From contig JANQPL010000012.1 in NCBI GenBank assembly GCA_028289425.1, positions 62,001-126,000 of the forward strand: a DNA stretch of 64,000 nt, in the 5' to 3' direction. Origin of the DNA: Alphaproteobacteria bacterium (GTDB lineage: Bacteria; Pseudomonadota; Alphaproteobacteria; JANQMY01). Below the pieces are notes generated by a model that was not told the DNA's origin, searched no databases, and saw nothing but the letters and a program-made list of their open reading frames with translations. Made by a program: the position numbers and the translations under genes. This document shows positions 34,669 through 44,278 of this stretch, piece by piece; the stretch's first letter is position 1, and every line of letters starts with the position of its first letter.

Positions 34669-35880
34669 ATGGATTATAAGGGCGCGCTTAGGGACGCCAT
34701 AAAGGGCGTAAAGTCGGAAGGCCGATACCGCGTTTTTGCGGATATCGTACGCCGCCAGGGCGCCTATCCCGAAGCCGTTCAGTATGACGGAATAGATCAG
34801 CGCGGCATTGTGGTCTGGTGCAGCAATGACTATTTGTGCATGAGCCAGCACCCGAAGGTCATCGCCGCCATGCACGAAACCCTGGACACGGTCGGCGCGG
34901 GCTCCGGTGGGACGCGGAACATCTCCGGCACGACCCATTATCACGTGGTACTGGAACGCGAACTCGCGGATTTACACCGCAAGGAAGCGGCCCTGCTGTT
35001 CACGTCGGGGTACATTTCCAACGACGCGACCCTCAGTACACTGGGCAAACTGCTGCCGGGCTGTGTGATCTTCTCCGACGAACTCAATCATGCGTCGATG
35101 ATCGAAGGGATCAAGCGCGGCGCCGGTTCGAAGCAGATATGGCGCCACAATGATGTGGCGCACTTGGAAGAACTCCTTGCCAAGTCGGATCCGTCCGTCC
35201 CCAAAGTAGTTGCGTTCGAATCCGTCTATTCCATGGATGGAGACATTGCGCCCATCGGCGAAATTTGCGATCTGGCAAAGAAGTATGGTGCGTTGACCTA
35301 TCTCGACGAAGTCCACGCAGTTGGGCTCTATGGCCCGCGTGGCGGCGGCGTGGCCGAGCGCGATGGGGTCATGGACAAGGTAGACATTATCGAAGGCACG
35401 CTGGCGAAAGGCTTCGGCATTATGGGTGGCTACATCGCAGCCAGCGCCGATGTGGTCGATTGTGTACGGACATTCGCGCCGGGCTTCATCTTTACCACCT
35501 CTTTGTCGCCCGTAATCGTTGCCGGTGCCACGGCAAGCGTCCGCCATTTGAAGGCCTCGACCGTGGAGCGCGAGAAGCACCAAGAGCGCGCTGCGGCGCT
35601 CAAGTCCCTGCTCGTTTCCCGGGGCTTGCCGGTCATGCCGTCTGAAAGTCATATTGTTCCCGTCATGGTGGGGGACGCTGCCCTTTGCAAGCAGGTCTCC
35701 GACGCTCTGCTCAAGGACTACGGCATTTATGTTCAGCCGATCAATTTCCCCACCGTGCCGCGCGGAACGGAAAGATTGCGGTTCACGCCCAGCCCTCAGC
35801 ACACGGATGTTCTGATGCATCAGCTCGCCGATGCCTTGGAGAAGGTGTGGGCCGATTACAATCTCAGGCGCGCAGCCTAG
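34669..35880 (+). CDS. hemA: 5-aminolevulinate synthase
   Basis: This 403-residue PLP enzyme condenses glycine and succinyl-CoA to 5-aminolevulinate, the C4 entry to haem used by alphaproteobacteria. The PLP lysine is Lys247 ([17 protein letters not shown]). [17 protein letters not shown] and [23 protein letters not shown] are diagnostic. A 201-bp gap without a gene precedes it. It is followed at 11 bp by the small DUF6898-like gene. It needs glycine, which the downstream glyA can make. Confidence 0.97.
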   Translation: MDYKGALRDAIKGVKSEGRYRVFADIVRRQGAYPEAVQYDGIDQRGIVVWCSNDYLCMSQHPKVIAAMHETLDTVGAGSGGTRNISGTTHYHVVLERELADLHRKEAALLFTSGYISNDATLSTLGKLLPGCVIFSDELNHASMIEGIKRGAGSKQIWRHNDVAHLEELLAKSDPSVPKVVAFESVYSMDGDIAPIGEICDLAKKYGALTYLDEVHAVGLYGPRGGGVAERDGVMDKVDIIEGTLAKGFGIMGGYIAASADVVDCVRTFAPGFIFTTSLSPVIVAGATASVRHLKASTVEREKHQERAAALKSLLVSRGLPVMPSESHIVPVMVGDAALCKQVSDALLKDYGIYVQPINFPTVPRGTERLRFTPSPQHTDVLMHQLADALEKVWADYNLRRAA

Positions 35881-35891
35881 CCGCCTCGGTA

Positions 35892-36086
35892 ATGGCCGAC
35901 GATAACAAATCGTCCGAAGTCTTGTTCGAATACATCCCCATGGGCGCCTATGTGAAGGTGTGTGCGGTCGACGCCAAGACCGGAACGGAAGTGTCTATCG
36001 TGGGCGATGCGCGCGCTTCTCAGAACGAACTACGGCACACGGCGCTCAAGAAGCTTGAGTTCGTCATGTCCAAAAAACAGAAATAG
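35892..36086 (+). CDS. Small conserved protein (DUF6898-like)
   Basis: This 64-residue protein starts at ATG 35892 (MADDNKSSEVLFEYIPMGAY) and continues with VKVCAVDAKTGTEVSIVGDA. It resembles a small alphaproteobacterial family of unknown function found near hemA-type genes; this naming is from memory and only tentative. It has no signal peptide or membrane helix. It lies 11 bp after hemA and is probably co-transcribed with it. Confidence 0.75.
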   Translation: MADDNKSSEVLFEYIPMGAYVKVCAVDAKTGTEVSIVGDARASQNELRHTALKKLEFVMSKKQK

Positions 36087-36107
36087 GGAGATTTGTGTGG
36101 CGGCCGG

Positions 36108-36533
36108 CTAATTTTTGTTGCCGCGGCCAAGCCCAATCCTTTTAGCAAACGCTGAACGTTGCGCCGCATAGTTCGGGGCGACCATCGGATAGTCCGGCGG
36201 CAATCCCCATTTGGCGCGGTACTCTTCGGGCGTCATATTGTAAGTTGATCGCAGATATCGCTTTAGCATTTTGAGGCGCTTGCCGTCTTCCAAACAGATT
36301 AAATACTCAGGCGTGATTGACCGCCGGATCGGCACGGCCGGCTTCTGGTCCGCCGATTTCGGTTCGTCCTTGTCGTCTAGAAGATCGTCCAGTGCCTCAT
36401 GGACAGTCTTGATCATGTCCGGCAACTCGGTGGCGGAAATCCGATTATGGCGCACATAGGCGGCCACGATATCCGTTGCCAGCCGAAGTGTACCCTCGTT
36501 TTCGTTTTCGCGGTCCTGTTCTTGTTCGGACAT
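36108..36533 (-). CDS. MucR/Ros-family regulator with altered zinc site
   Basis: This 141-residue protein is of the MucR/Ros family, which acts as an H-NS-like silencer at AT-rich DNA in alphaproteobacteria. The C-terminal domain (ITPEYLICLEDGKRLKMLKRY to MTPEEYRAKWGLPPDYPMVAPNYA) is unmistakable. Where Ros-type zinc fingers have KRHLxxxH, this protein has KRYLRSTY, so both His ligands are replaced. Some MucR homologues are known to fold without zinc. The upstream gap is visibly AT-rich, which fits autoregulation. Confidence 0.93.
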   Translation of the reverse strand: MSEQEQDRENENEGTLRLATDIVAAYVRHNRISATELPDMIKTVHEALDDLLDDKDEPKSADQKPAVPIRRSITPEYLICLEDGKRLKMLKRYLRSTYNMTPEEYRAKWGLPPDYPMVAPNYAAQRSAFAKRIGLGRGNKN

Positions 36534-37067
36534 GGAATGCCGTCCTATTTTTGACCCCTACGCAACAAACGCCAAATATTTATTTGTGTCGGAGACGTAT
36601 AACTGTGTTTCCAGTGGCGTATTTCACTTTATTTTCTAAGTTAATACAAGTTCACTGGGCTTTTTTAGTTCAAGAGTTTGGTTTTTGCTGAATAATTAGT
36701 TGCAAAAATCTTGGTTAACGAGATTCTGTTCAGAAGAGGGTTGGCGAATAGCCGCAAGGCCCAACAATACCCATTGTGTGAGATTGTTCCGGCGCGGCAA
36801 TATATGGTAGTTTCCAGATTGCTTTGGAGGCTGGATAAGGACCATTGTTGACACTTGTCATACGCGAACGCGGGCTCTCGGCAATTGTGTGGCCGGTTCA
36901 GCGTGGTCGGGGCTGAAAGGCAAATTCGTTAAATCGCGCGGAAAACGGCGAAAAGTCGCCGGATCCCGCTCAACAGGGTTTTGGCAGAAGCCGGCGGCGC
37001 CACTCTGCCAGAAGACGCTCGTTCGGTGCAACCGCCGAGAGTCATGCAAAGGATAGGTAACGACACG
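36534..37067. other. 534-bp intergenic region between mucR and glyA
   Basis: No convincing gene is present. The half next to mucR (about 36550-36720) is clearly AT-richer than the rest of the window, with T-runs and T-A steps as expected for MucR binding. Nearer glyA there is TTGACA at 36848-36853, part of the perfect inverted repeat TGACA-CT-TGTCA (36849-36860). A good -10 is not seen at the standard distance. I see no riboswitch that I can name. Confidence 0.5.
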
Positions 37068-38378
37068 ATGACGGTCACCGATATTTCACGGTCCGAAGCG
37101 GCACAGGCGGATTTCTTCAGCGAGGACCTGACCCTCAGGGATCCGGATGTGTTTGCCGCCATCAACCAAGAGTGCAAACGGCAACAGGATCAAATTGAGT
37201 TGATCGCGTCGGAGAACATCGTCTCGAAAGCCGTCCTGCAGGCCCAAGGGTCCGTTCTTACCAACAAATATGCCGAAGGCTATCCGGGCCGCCGGTATTA
37301 CGGCGGATGCGAGTATGTGGATGAAGCCGAGCGGCTGGCAATCGAGCGGGCCAAGAAGCTCTTCTCTTGCGGGTTCGCGAATGTGCAGCCCCATTCGGGC
37401 GCGCAGGCGAACCAAGCCGTGTTCATGTCGTTGCTGAAGCCGGGGGACACCATCTTGGGCATGAGCCTCGCGGCCGGTGGGCACCTCACTCATGGCGCCC
37501 CGCCAAACCAATCGGGCAAATGGTTCAACGCCATTCAATATGGCGTCCGGCGGGAAGATGCCTTGATTGATTTCGACGAGGTTGCGTCGTTGGCGCGCGA
37601 ACACAAGCCGAAGCTCATCATTGCCGGCGGCTCTGCCTATCCGCGCATTATCGATTTTGCCAAGTTTCGCGAAATTGCCGATGAGGTGGGTGCGTATCTT
37701 ATGGTCGATATGGCGCACTTCTCTGGCCTTGTTGCGGGCGGTGTGCATCCCAACCCGCTCGATTACGCCCAGGTGGCAACAACCACGACCCACAAGACAT
37801 TGCGGGGTCCGCGCGGCGGCATGGTCGTCACCAATGACGAAGCGATTGCCAAGAAGATCAATTCAGCGGTGTTTCCTGGCCTTCAAGGCGGACCGTTGAT
37901 GCATGTGATTGCCGCCAAGGCCGTCGCCTTTGGCGAGGCGTTACGGCCGGACTTCAAAACCTACGCCGCCAACGTGGTCGAGAATGCGCAAACACTTGCG
38001 TCCGTATTGGCGAGTAGAGGCGTCGACATCGTTTCGGGCGGCACCGACACCCATCTCATGTTGGTGGACCTGCGCCCCAAGTCTTTGACCGGTAAGGCGG
38101 CCGAAGCAGCACTCGAGCGGGCGAACATTACCTGCAACAAAAACGGTATTCCGTTCGATCCGGAAAAACCGGCGGTGACCTCCGGCGTTCGTTTGGGATC
38201 GCCCGCCGGCACCACGCGCGGCTTCGGCCCTCAGGAGTTTACAAAAGTGGGCAACCTGATCGCCGATGTGCTGGATGGTCTGGCGCAAAATGGCGACAAC
38301 AATGGGGATGTTGAAGCCCGTGTGCGCAAAGAAGTGTCGGGGCTCTGCCGCGACTTTCCCATCTATCCGGAGCTGTAG
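37068..38378 (+). CDS. glyA: Serine hydroxymethyltransferase
   Basis: This 436-residue PLP enzyme interconverts serine and glycine with tetrahydrofolate, feeding one-carbon metabolism. The PLP lysine is in [50 protein letters not shown] and [14 protein letters not shown] are diagnostic. I chose ATG 37068 ([17 protein letters not shown]), preceded by AGGTAA, over a longer frame from 36981. It heads the long conserved run glyA-nrdR-rib-nusB-thiL and provides glycine for HemA. Confidence 0.97.
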   Translation: MTVTDISRSEAAQADFFSEDLTLRDPDVFAAINQECKRQQDQIELIASENIVSKAVLQAQGSVLTNKYAEGYPGRRYYGGCEYVDEAERLAIERAKKLFSCGFANVQPHSGAQANQAVFMSLLKPGDTILGMSLAAGGHLTHGAPPNQSGKWFNAIQYGVRREDALIDFDEVASLAREHKPKLIIAGGSAYPRIIDFAKFREIADEVGAYLMVDMAHFSGLVAGGVHPNPLDYAQVATTTTHKTLRGPRGGMVVTNDEAIAKKINSAVFPGLQGGPLMHVIAAKAVAFGEALRPDFKTYAANVVENAQTLASVLASRGVDIVSGGTDTHLMLVDLRPKSLTGKAAEAALERANITCNKNGIPFDPEKPAVTSGVRLGSPAGTTRGFGPQEFTKVGNLIADVLDGLAQNGDNNGDVEARVRKEVSGLCRDFPIYPEL

Positions 38379-38422
38379 ATGCGGCCGGGGCGGGAAAACG
38401 GTAGCTAAGGCGGAGGAAGAGC

Positions 38423-38893
38423 ATGCGTTGCCCATTTTGTGGAAACGACGATACGCAGGTCAAAGATTCCCGGCCGACGGAAGACAATTCGGCTATCCGG
38501 CGGCGCCGCTTTTGTGCCGCGTGTGGTGCGCGCTTTACCACGTTCGAACGGGTACAGCTCCGTGAACTGACGATTGTCAAGAAGAGTGGACGCAAGGTTC
38601 CGTTCGACCGTGACAAGCTGATGCGGTCCATCCAGATTGCGGTCCGCAAGCGCCCCGTGGAGCCTGAACGGCTTGAGCGCATGATTAACGGCATCGTGCG
38701 CCAATTGGAAAGCATGGGTGAGCAAGAAATCCCATCGCAACTTGTGGGCAAGCTGGTGATGGAGGGGCTCGCCTCCATTGATGCAGTGGCCTATGTGCGG
38801 TTTGCATCGGTTTACAAGAATTTCCGCGAAGCCAAGGACTTCGAAGAATTCGTCGGTGAACTGAGTGGCCTCGATGGAGACAACCGATATTGA
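38423..38893 (+). CDS. nrdR: Transcriptional repressor NrdR
   Basis: This 156-residue repressor of ribonucleotide reductase genes has an N-terminal zinc ribbon ([21 protein letters not shown] and [18 protein letters not shown]). The ATP-cone follows ([21 protein letters not shown]), sensing dATP/ATP. Length and order are standard, and GGAGGAAGAGC precedes the ATG. Its stop overlaps the likely ribD start. The position between glyA and ribD is the usual one in alphaproteobacteria. Confidence 0.98.
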   Translation: MRCPFCGNDDTQVKDSRPTEDNSAIRRRRFCAACGARFTTFERVQLRELTIVKKSGRKVPFDRDKLMRSIQIAVRKRPVEPERLERMINGIVRQLESMGEQEIPSQLVGKLVMEGLASIDAVAYVRFASVYKNFREAKDFEEFVGELSGLDGDNRY

Positions 38894-40020
38894 CCCACCC
38901 AGCGCCCTCCGATTTAGACGATCGGTTCATGACGGTTGCGCTTTCGATGGCGCGGCGAAATGTGGGGCGCACCGGGGCCAATCCTTCCGTCGGATGTGTG
39001 ATCACCCAAGGTGAGGGCAACACCACGCGCATCGTCGGGCGCGGCGTGACGGCGCTTGATGGCCGGCCTCACGCAGAAACCATTGCAATCGAAGCTGCCA
39101 CTGATGCCGTTGAAGGCGGTACGGCGTACGTAACCCTCGAGCCGTGCTCCCATCAAGGCAAGACGGGCCCCTGTGCCGATGCGCTGATCGCCGCCAAGAT
39201 TGCCCGTGTGGTCGTGGCCTTTGAAGACCCAAACCCCCGTGTGGCGGGCCAGGGCATTGCCCGGTTAAGAGAAGCAGGTATCGAAGTAGAAGTCGGCCTG
39301 ATGGCGCGTGACGCCCGGCAGGTTGTTGCCGGGTTCCTTGCTCGTATCCAAAAGAAGCGACCGCTGGTAACGCTAAAATTTGCAACCAGCTTGGACGGGC
39401 GCATTGCCACGCATACGGGGGCCAGCCAGTGGATCACCAATCCCATGGCGCGCCGGCGCGCGCACCTGCTGCGTGCCTCTCACGATGCCATCATGGTGGG
39501 CAGCACCACCGCGATCATGGACGACCCCCAGCTCACTTGCCGTATTGCCGGCCTGGAGGGTCATTCGCCCGTTCGGTTGGTTGCCGACGGCCGTTTACGT
39601 CTTCCGCTGACGGCAAAGCTTGTTCGATCGGCGGGTGATCTGCCCACATGGCTGTTGACCCTCGACGGTGCAGACAAGGTGCGAACCAAGGCCTACGCAG
39701 ATTGCGGCATGGATGTGGTGCCCGTGTCCCAAGGGGAAAATGGCCTCATGGACATGGACAGTGCCCTCAGAATCCTAGGAGAACGCGGGGTTAACACATT
39801 GCTTGTGGAAGGCGGTGCGCATTTGGCCTCTTCTCTTTTGCAGAACGACTTGGTAGATCGCCTTGTGTGGTTTCGCGCGCCGAGCATAATTGGCGGCGAT
39901 GGTACGGGAGCCGTGGCGCCGGTGGGCGTCGACCGGCTGGATATGGCGCCGACGTTTCATCTCACAAACTCCCGGCCGTTGGGCAACAATGTGATGGAAA
40001 CTTACGAGCGCGAATTGTGA
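38890..40020 (+). CDS. ribD: Bifunctional riboflavin deaminase/reductase RibD
   Basis: This 376-residue enzyme carries out the second and third steps of riboflavin synthesis. The N-terminal deaminase has the zinc ligands His61 (HAE), Cys86 (PCSH) and Cys95. The C-terminal reductase begins near [24 protein letters not shown] and ends [14 protein letters not shown]. The first start is TTG 38890, overlapping the nrdR stop as TTGA, which implies coupling; ATG 38929 would trim 13 residues but still keep the zinc site. It is followed by ribE at 10 bp. Confidence 0.96.
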   Translation: MTHPAPSDLDDRFMTVALSMARRNVGRTGANPSVGCVITQGEGNTTRIVGRGVTALDGRPHAETIAIEAATDAVEGGTAYVTLEPCSHQGKTGPCADALIAAKIARVVVAFEDPNPRVAGQGIARLREAGIEVEVGLMARDARQVVAGFLARIQKKRPLVTLKFATSLDGRIATHTGASQWITNPMARRRAHLLRASHDAIMVGSTTAIMDDPQLTCRIAGLEGHSPVRLVADGRLRLPLTAKLVRSAGDLPTWLLTLDGADKVRTKAYADCGMDVVPVSQGENGLMDMDSALRILGERGVNTLLVEGGAHLASSLLQNDLVDRLVWFRAPSIIGGDGTGAVAPVGVDRLDMAPTFHLTNSRPLGNNVMETYEREL

Positions 40021-40030
40021 GGGCGGTGAC

Positions 40031-40642
40031 ATGTTTACCGGAATCGTAACCGATGTCGGTCAGATCAAATCGATCGGCAAGGACGCAATTACAACGTTTC
40101 GCATCGGCACGTCATACGACGTGGCCGGGATAGACATTGGCGCCTCGATCTCCTGCAGCGGCGCCTGCCTCACGGTCACCGAAAAGGGGCGCGATCAGGA
40201 CGGCAACTGGTTTGCGGTGCAGGCATCCGAAGAGACATTGCGTTGTACCAACCTTGGAACATGGTCGGTGGGCACGCCGGTAAACCTGGAACGGGCGCTC
40301 AAGGTGGGCGACGAACTGGGGGGCCATATCGTCAGCGGACATGTGGATGGTGTGGGCAAAGTGCTATCGGTAACGCCGGAGGGGGAATCCATCCGCTACC
40401 GTTTTGAGTCAACGCCTGACCTTGCGCGCTTCATTGCATCGAAGGGCTCGATCACCATCGAGGGGGTATCCCTGACCGTCAATGATGTGGAGGGACGCGA
40501 ATTCGACGTGAACATCATTCCCCATACCAAATCGGTCACCACCCTTGGCAGTAAGAAGGCGGGCGATCCGGTCAATCTGGAAGTCGACGTGCTTGCGCGA
40601 TATACAGCGCGCCTAACAGAAAAAGAAAGTTTCGATGCGTGA
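40031..40642 (+). CDS. ribE: Riboflavin synthase alpha subunit
   Basis: This 203-residue enzyme dismutates two 6,7-dimethyl-8-ribityllumazine molecules to riboflavin. It shows two lumazine-binding repeats, starting MFTGIVTDVGQIKSI and, in the second half, GHIVSGHVDGVGKV. SCSGACLTV and IEGVSLTVNDVEG mark the paired barrels. It overlaps the RibB-fusion gene by 4 bp (GTGA). Because RibH is encoded two genes on, the last two steps are together here. Confidence 0.97.
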   Translation: MFTGIVTDVGQIKSIGKDAITTFRIGTSYDVAGIDIGASISCSGACLTVTEKGRDQDGNWFAVQASEETLRCTNLGTWSVGTPVNLERALKVGDELGGHIVSGHVDGVGKVLSVTPEGESIRYRFESTPDLARFIASKGSITIEGVSLTVNDVEGREFDVNIIPHTKSVTTLGSKKAGDPVNLEVDVLARYTARLTEKESFDA

Positions 40643-41784
40643 GTGAGTTTGGGGATTTTCTGTCGCCGATTGAGGATGTCATTGAAGACGCCCGGAACGG
40701 CCGCATGTTCATTCTGGTCGATGCGGAGGACCGCGAGAACGAAGGCGATCTGGTAATCCCGGCGCAGATGGCGACCCCCGATGCTGTGAACTTCATGGCG
40801 AAACATGGCCGTGGCCTGATCTGCTTGAGCCTTACCCAAGACCGGTCAAAGGATCTCAACCTCGAATTGATGTCGACAAATAATCTGTCGCGCCATCAAA
40901 CGGCCTTTACGGTGTCGATCGAAGCAAAAGACGGGATCTCCACGGGGATATCCGCCCATGACCGTGCACGGACGATTGCGGTTGCCATCGACCAATCCAA
41001 AAATCACGCAGATATCGTTAGCCCGGGCCATGTGTTTCCGCTGGTCGCCCGCGAAGGCGGCGTGCTGATGCGGGCGGGCCATACGGAAGCGGCGGTCGAC
41101 ATCGCGCGGCTGGCCGGTCTTTATCCGGCGGGTGTCATTTGCGAGATCATGAATGATGACGGCACCATGGCGCGACTGCCCGATCTGGTGCAGTTCGCCC
41201 AGTTTCATGGACTGAAAGTCGCTACCATTGCCGATTTGATTGCCTATCGCCGGCGTCACGACAATCTGATCGAGCGTGCCGTTCAAACACAGCTCACGAG
41301 CAAAAACGGCGATGAATTCGATCTGATGATCTATGTGAACAAGGTGCGGTATGCGGAGCATATTGCTCTTGTGAAAGGCGATGTATCGGGTCCGGAGCCC
41401 GTGCTCGTGCGCATGCACGCGATTAACGTCTTTGACGACATTATCGGCGTCAAAGGCCGCCGCGACGATCTTATCGAAGAAAGCATGCGCATGGTTGCGG
41501 AGGAAGGGCGCGGTGTCATCGTGATCATTCGCGATACGCGAGCGACCATCGTCTCTGATATGTTGGACAAGGATGGCACGCGAGATCCGAACCGGGGCCG
41601 CCGGCAGTTGCGCGAATATGGTGTTGGCGCTCAAATACTGCTGGATCTGGGCGTTCACGAAATGCGTCTGTTGTCCAACTCGAACCCACGCACAATCGTC
41701 GGGCTCGAAGGCTATGGGCTGAAAGTTGTGGAGCAGGTTCCGATCCCTCCGTCTACGGATGGGAAAGCGGATGCAAAGGGTTAG
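40639..41784 (+). CDS. ribB: DHBP synthase with degenerate GTP-cyclohydrolase II domain (RibBX type)
   Basis: This 381-residue protein has an N-terminal 3,4-dihydroxy-2-butanone 4-phosphate synthase (about 1-205) with intact DAEDRENEGDLV, GHVFPL and GHTEAAVD motifs. The C-terminal part has the fold and length of RibA. However, it lacks the SxRCDC zinc cysteines (it reads HAINVFDDIIGVKGRRDDL) and the RQEGRGIGL loop (it reads IRDTRATIVSDML). It should therefore supply only the RibB reaction. Similar degenerate fusions (RibBX) are known. A functional RibA must be elsewhere. The start is GTG 40639, coupled to ribE. Confidence 0.92.
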   Translation: MSEFGDFLSPIEDVIEDARNGRMFILVDAEDRENEGDLVIPAQMATPDAVNFMAKHGRGLICLSLTQDRSKDLNLELMSTNNLSRHQTAFTVSIEAKDGISTGISAHDRARTIAVAIDQSKNHADIVSPGHVFPLVAREGGVLMRAGHTEAAVDIARLAGLYPAGVICEIMNDDGTMARLPDLVQFAQFHGLKVATIADLIAYRRRHDNLIERAVQTQLTSKNGDEFDLMIYVNKVRYAEHIALVKGDVSGPEPVLVRMHAINVFDDIIGVKGRRDDLIEESMRMVAEEGRGVIVIIRDTRATIVSDMLDKDGTRDPNRGRRQLREYGVGAQILLDLGVHEMRLLSNSNPRTIVGLEGYGLKVVEQVPIPPSTDGKADAKG

Positions 41785-41787
41785 ACG

Positions 41788-42255
41788 ATGAGCGTGCGCG
41801 AAAAACCCCATGTGTTGATTGTGGAAGCGCGGTTTTACGAAGAAATCGCCGACGAGCTTGCGAAAGGGGCGATCGCGGAATTGGAGCGGCGCGGCGCGAC
41901 CTATGAACGTATTTCCGTGCCCGGAGCCTTCGAGATCCCCGGGGCGATTCAGTTTGCCGCCCAATCCCATGACGAACTTGATGTGCCGACATTTGATGGG
42001 TATGTGGCGTTGGGCTGCGTCATCCGAGGCGAAACCAGCCACTATGACTATGTGTGCGGCGAGTCGGCCCGCGGGCTCATGGACTTGTCGGTGCAATATG
42101 GGCTTGCGCTCGGCTATGGTATTTTGACCGTCGAGAACCAAGAACAGGCTTGGGCGCGCGCGAAGGTGGACCAAAAAAACAAAGGACGCGATGTGGCGGG
42201 GGCATGCCTGGACATGATTGCCCTGCAACAGCGCTTTGGTGTGTCGGAGCAATGA
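41788..42255 (+). CDS. ribH: 6,7-dimethyl-8-ribityllumazine synthase
   Basis: This 155-residue subunit condenses the RibB product with the pyrimidine from RibD to give lumazine. Its motifs are standard: PHVLIVEARFYEEIADELAKGA, VPGAFEIPGAIQFAA, YVALGCVIRGETSHYDYVC and a late GILTVENQEQAWARA. It starts 3 bp after the RibB fusion and overlaps nusB by 4 bp (ATGA). Confidence 0.97.
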   Translation: MSVREKPHVLIVEARFYEEIADELAKGAIAELERRGATYERISVPGAFEIPGAIQFAAQSHDELDVPTFDGYVALGCVIRGETSHYDYVCGESARGLMDLSVQYGLALGYGILTVENQEQAWARAKVDQKNKGRDVAGACLDMIALQQRFGVSEQ

Positions 42256-42764
42256 CCCCGGAGTCGGAGACAACCGAGAAACCAAAAAAACCGCGCCGGG
42301 CCGAGGCGCGCGGCCTTGCGCGATTGCTCGCGGTCCAGGCGCTCTATCAAATGGATCTGTCCGGGGCTGATGCGCGGGATGTGCTGACGGATTTCAGTTG
42401 GCGGCGCCGGTTGGACGGACCAACGGACGTCGATCCCGAGAACGCCGATATTCCGTTTTTGGAACAATTGGTTCTAGGGGTGGTCGCCGATCAGCACGCC
42501 GTGGATCGTCTGATTGCGGACTTTTTGCCCGACCCCTGGCCGCTGGACCGGCTCGATTCTACCCTGCGTGCGATCTTCCGTGCTGCGGGCTACGAGCTGC
42601 GCGCCTTGGATGACGTTCCGCCGGTGGTGATCATTTCTCAGTATATGGATGTGGCAAACGCATTCTTTTCCGGCGAAGAGCCGCGTCTGGTGAATGGCGT
42701 GCTCGAAAGCATGGCGCGCCAGGAACGCGGCACGGATTGGATTAAGGCGGCGGAACGCCGTTGA
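42252..42764 (+). CDS. nusB: Transcription antitermination factor NusB
   Basis: This 170-residue all-helical protein binds boxA RNA with NusE and supports rRNA antitermination. It shows RGLARLLAVQALYQMDLSG at the start, LDRLDSTLRAIFRAAGYELRALDDVPPVVIISQYMDVANAFF and a late LVNGVLESMAR. The N-terminus has a Lys/Pro-rich extension of about 20 residues. The ATG overlaps the ribH stop. The ribH-nusB-thiL order is common to many bacteria. Confidence 0.97.
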   Translation: MTPESETTEKPKKPRRAEARGLARLLAVQALYQMDLSGADARDVLTDFSWRRRLDGPTDVDPENADIPFLEQLVLGVVADQHAVDRLIADFLPDPWPLDRLDSTLRAIFRAAGYELRALDDVPPVVIISQYMDVANAFFSGEEPRLVNGVLESMARQERGTDWIKAAERR

Positions 42765-42777
42765 AAGGCAGGCCTGT

Positions 42778-43743
42778 GTGGGCAAGCTTTCCGAATTCGA
42801 AATGATCGCCAAACACTTTGCGCCGCTGGCCGAACGGTTTGCCAATGGGGTCCTCGACAGTTTTGGTCTGCGGGACGACGCCGCCGTCTTTGCGTGCGCA
42901 TCTGACGAAGAATGGGTCGTGACGAAAGACATGATCGTCGAAGGCATTCACTTTCTGCCAGACGATCCGCCGGCGTCGGTTGCCAAGAAGTTACTGCGTG
43001 TCAATTTGTCGGACCTTGCTGCCAAGGGCGCCGCGCCCAGCCACTACCTGTTGGCGACCGCCTGGCCCACATCCGCTGACGATGCGTGGGTTGCCGAATT
43101 CGCCCGTGGTTTGGGCGAAGACCAAGAATTGTTCGGCATCGGACTATTGGGTGGTGACACCGTTTCCACCACCGGCCCGGCCACATTCAGCTTGACGGCA
43201 TTCGGAACCGTTAAGACGGGAACCATGATCCGCCGGGCAGGGGCGCAGGTGGGCGACAAGATCTACGTCTCGGGCACCATTGGCGATGCCTTCATAGGTC
43301 TTCAGTTATTGAAGGGGCAGCTTTCCGTGTCTGCCGCCGGCGATCGTGACTTTCTGGTGAATCGCTACCGGGTGCCCCATCCGCGTTTGGATTTGACTGA
43401 TCTTCTTCGGCAAACCGCCCATGCGGCGATCGATGTGTCGGACGGCTTGCTGGCCGACCTTGATCATTTGTGCCGCGCATCGCGTGCGGGCGCGCGGGTA
43501 AATCTGGAATCCTTGCCTGTGTCGCCGGCCGCCCAAGCGTGCATCGATGCGGGAACTGCGGTCCGTGAAGACCTGGCGCGGGGCGGGGATGACTATGAGG
43601 TCCTTTTTACGGCATCACCGACACTTAGCCTGCCAAACGATGTGACACCCATCGGCACCGTCATCGGACAAGAAGGACTATGGGCAGGCACGGGCGAAGG
43701 CCCCCTCTCGCCATTGGATTCCGCCGGATTCCGCCACTTTTGA
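42778..43743 (+). CDS. thiL: Thiamine-monophosphate kinase
   Basis: This 321-residue ATP-dependent kinase makes thiamine pyrophosphate. It shows GLRDDAAVF, VVTKDMIVEGIHFLPDDPP, the VNLSDLAAKGAAPSHYLL helix, GLLGGDTVSTTGP and AAIDVSDGLLADLDHL, all conserved in ThiL. I chose GTG 42778, preceded by GAAAGGCAGG; the frame runs further back but only through nusB. It is the last cofactor gene in the operon. Confidence 0.96.
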   Translation: MGKLSEFEMIAKHFAPLAERFANGVLDSFGLRDDAAVFACASDEEWVVTKDMIVEGIHFLPDDPPASVAKKLLRVNLSDLAAKGAAPSHYLLATAWPTSADDAWVAEFARGLGEDQELFGIGLLGGDTVSTTGPATFSLTAFGTVKTGTMIRRAGAQVGDKIYVSGTIGDAFIGLQLLKGQLSVSAAGDRDFLVNRYRVPHPRLDLTDLLRQTAHAAIDVSDGLLADLDHLCRASRAGARVNLESLPVSPAAQACIDAGTAVREDLARGGDDYEVLFTASPTLSLPNDVTPIGTVIGQEGLWAGTGEGPLSPLDSAGFRHF

Positions 43744-43792
43744 ACGGTCCCAAGTAAACTATCCCTTAATGGGCCTGTGCCACGCTGGGCCC

Positions 43793-44278
43793 ATGTTTTG
43801 GACCCGTACAGACCTCTTTTGGCTTACCCTTTTCAAGACGATCTTGGTGGCGGCGGTCTTGATTATGCTGTCGGTCGCCCCGGCCGGCGCGGGTCCCGCG
43901 AAGCCCAAAAAGAAGGCCGATGACGGCGGCCATGCAAGCGAAGAAGTGGTTGCGCCCTTGGACCCGCACCTTGTGTTCATGCCGGCACTCGTTGTTCCGG
44001 TGGTCGAAGGGGGTCGGCTGCTCTTTTACTACTATGTGGGTGTGCAGCTGCGCGTGGTGAAAGTGGCCAAGGTACCGACCGTGAAAGAGCACGTGCCGCT
44101 CATTCAGGATGCCTTTATTCGCTATGTCCATCGCCATCCCCTAAACGCCTATGCCGGCGAGGGCGAGATTGACAAGCAAGCCCTGGTGGGCGCCCTGATG
44201 CCCCACGTCTCTGCCATTGTCGGACCGGAATTGGTCGAAGAAGTCATCATCGAGAACGTGGTGCGCAGCGTCATCTAG
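43793..44278 (+). CDS. Unknown single-span membrane protein between thiL and hppA
   Basis: This 161-residue protein (from ATG 43793; ATG 43769 is also in frame) has one N-terminal membrane helix ending at APAGAG and a Lys-rich linker (PAKPKKKADDGG). An extracytoplasmic domain follows, with YYYVGVQLRVVKVAKVPTVKE and VPLIQDAFIRYVHRHPLNAY. The layout recalls FliL-like stator-associated proteins, but the similarity is weak and I do not claim membership. No ribosome site is obvious. Its neighbours suggest it is conserved with hppA. Confidence 0.75.
   Translation: MFWTRTDLFWLTLFKTILVAAVLIMLSVAPAGAGPAKPKKKADDGGHASEEVVAPLDPHLVFMPALVVPVVEGGRLLFYYYVGVQLRVVKVAKVPTVKEHVPLIQDAFIRYVHRHPLNAYAGEGEIDKQALVGALMPHVSAIVGPELVEEVIIENVVRSVI

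Noticed and set aside
36848-36876. A standard sigma-70 promoter for glyA
   Set aside because: TTGACA is present but no acceptable -10 lies 16-18 bp downstream.
38890-38928. ATG 38929 as the ribD start
   Set aside because: It remains possible, but the TTGA overlap with the nrdR stop and the extra conserved-length N-terminus favour TTG 38890.
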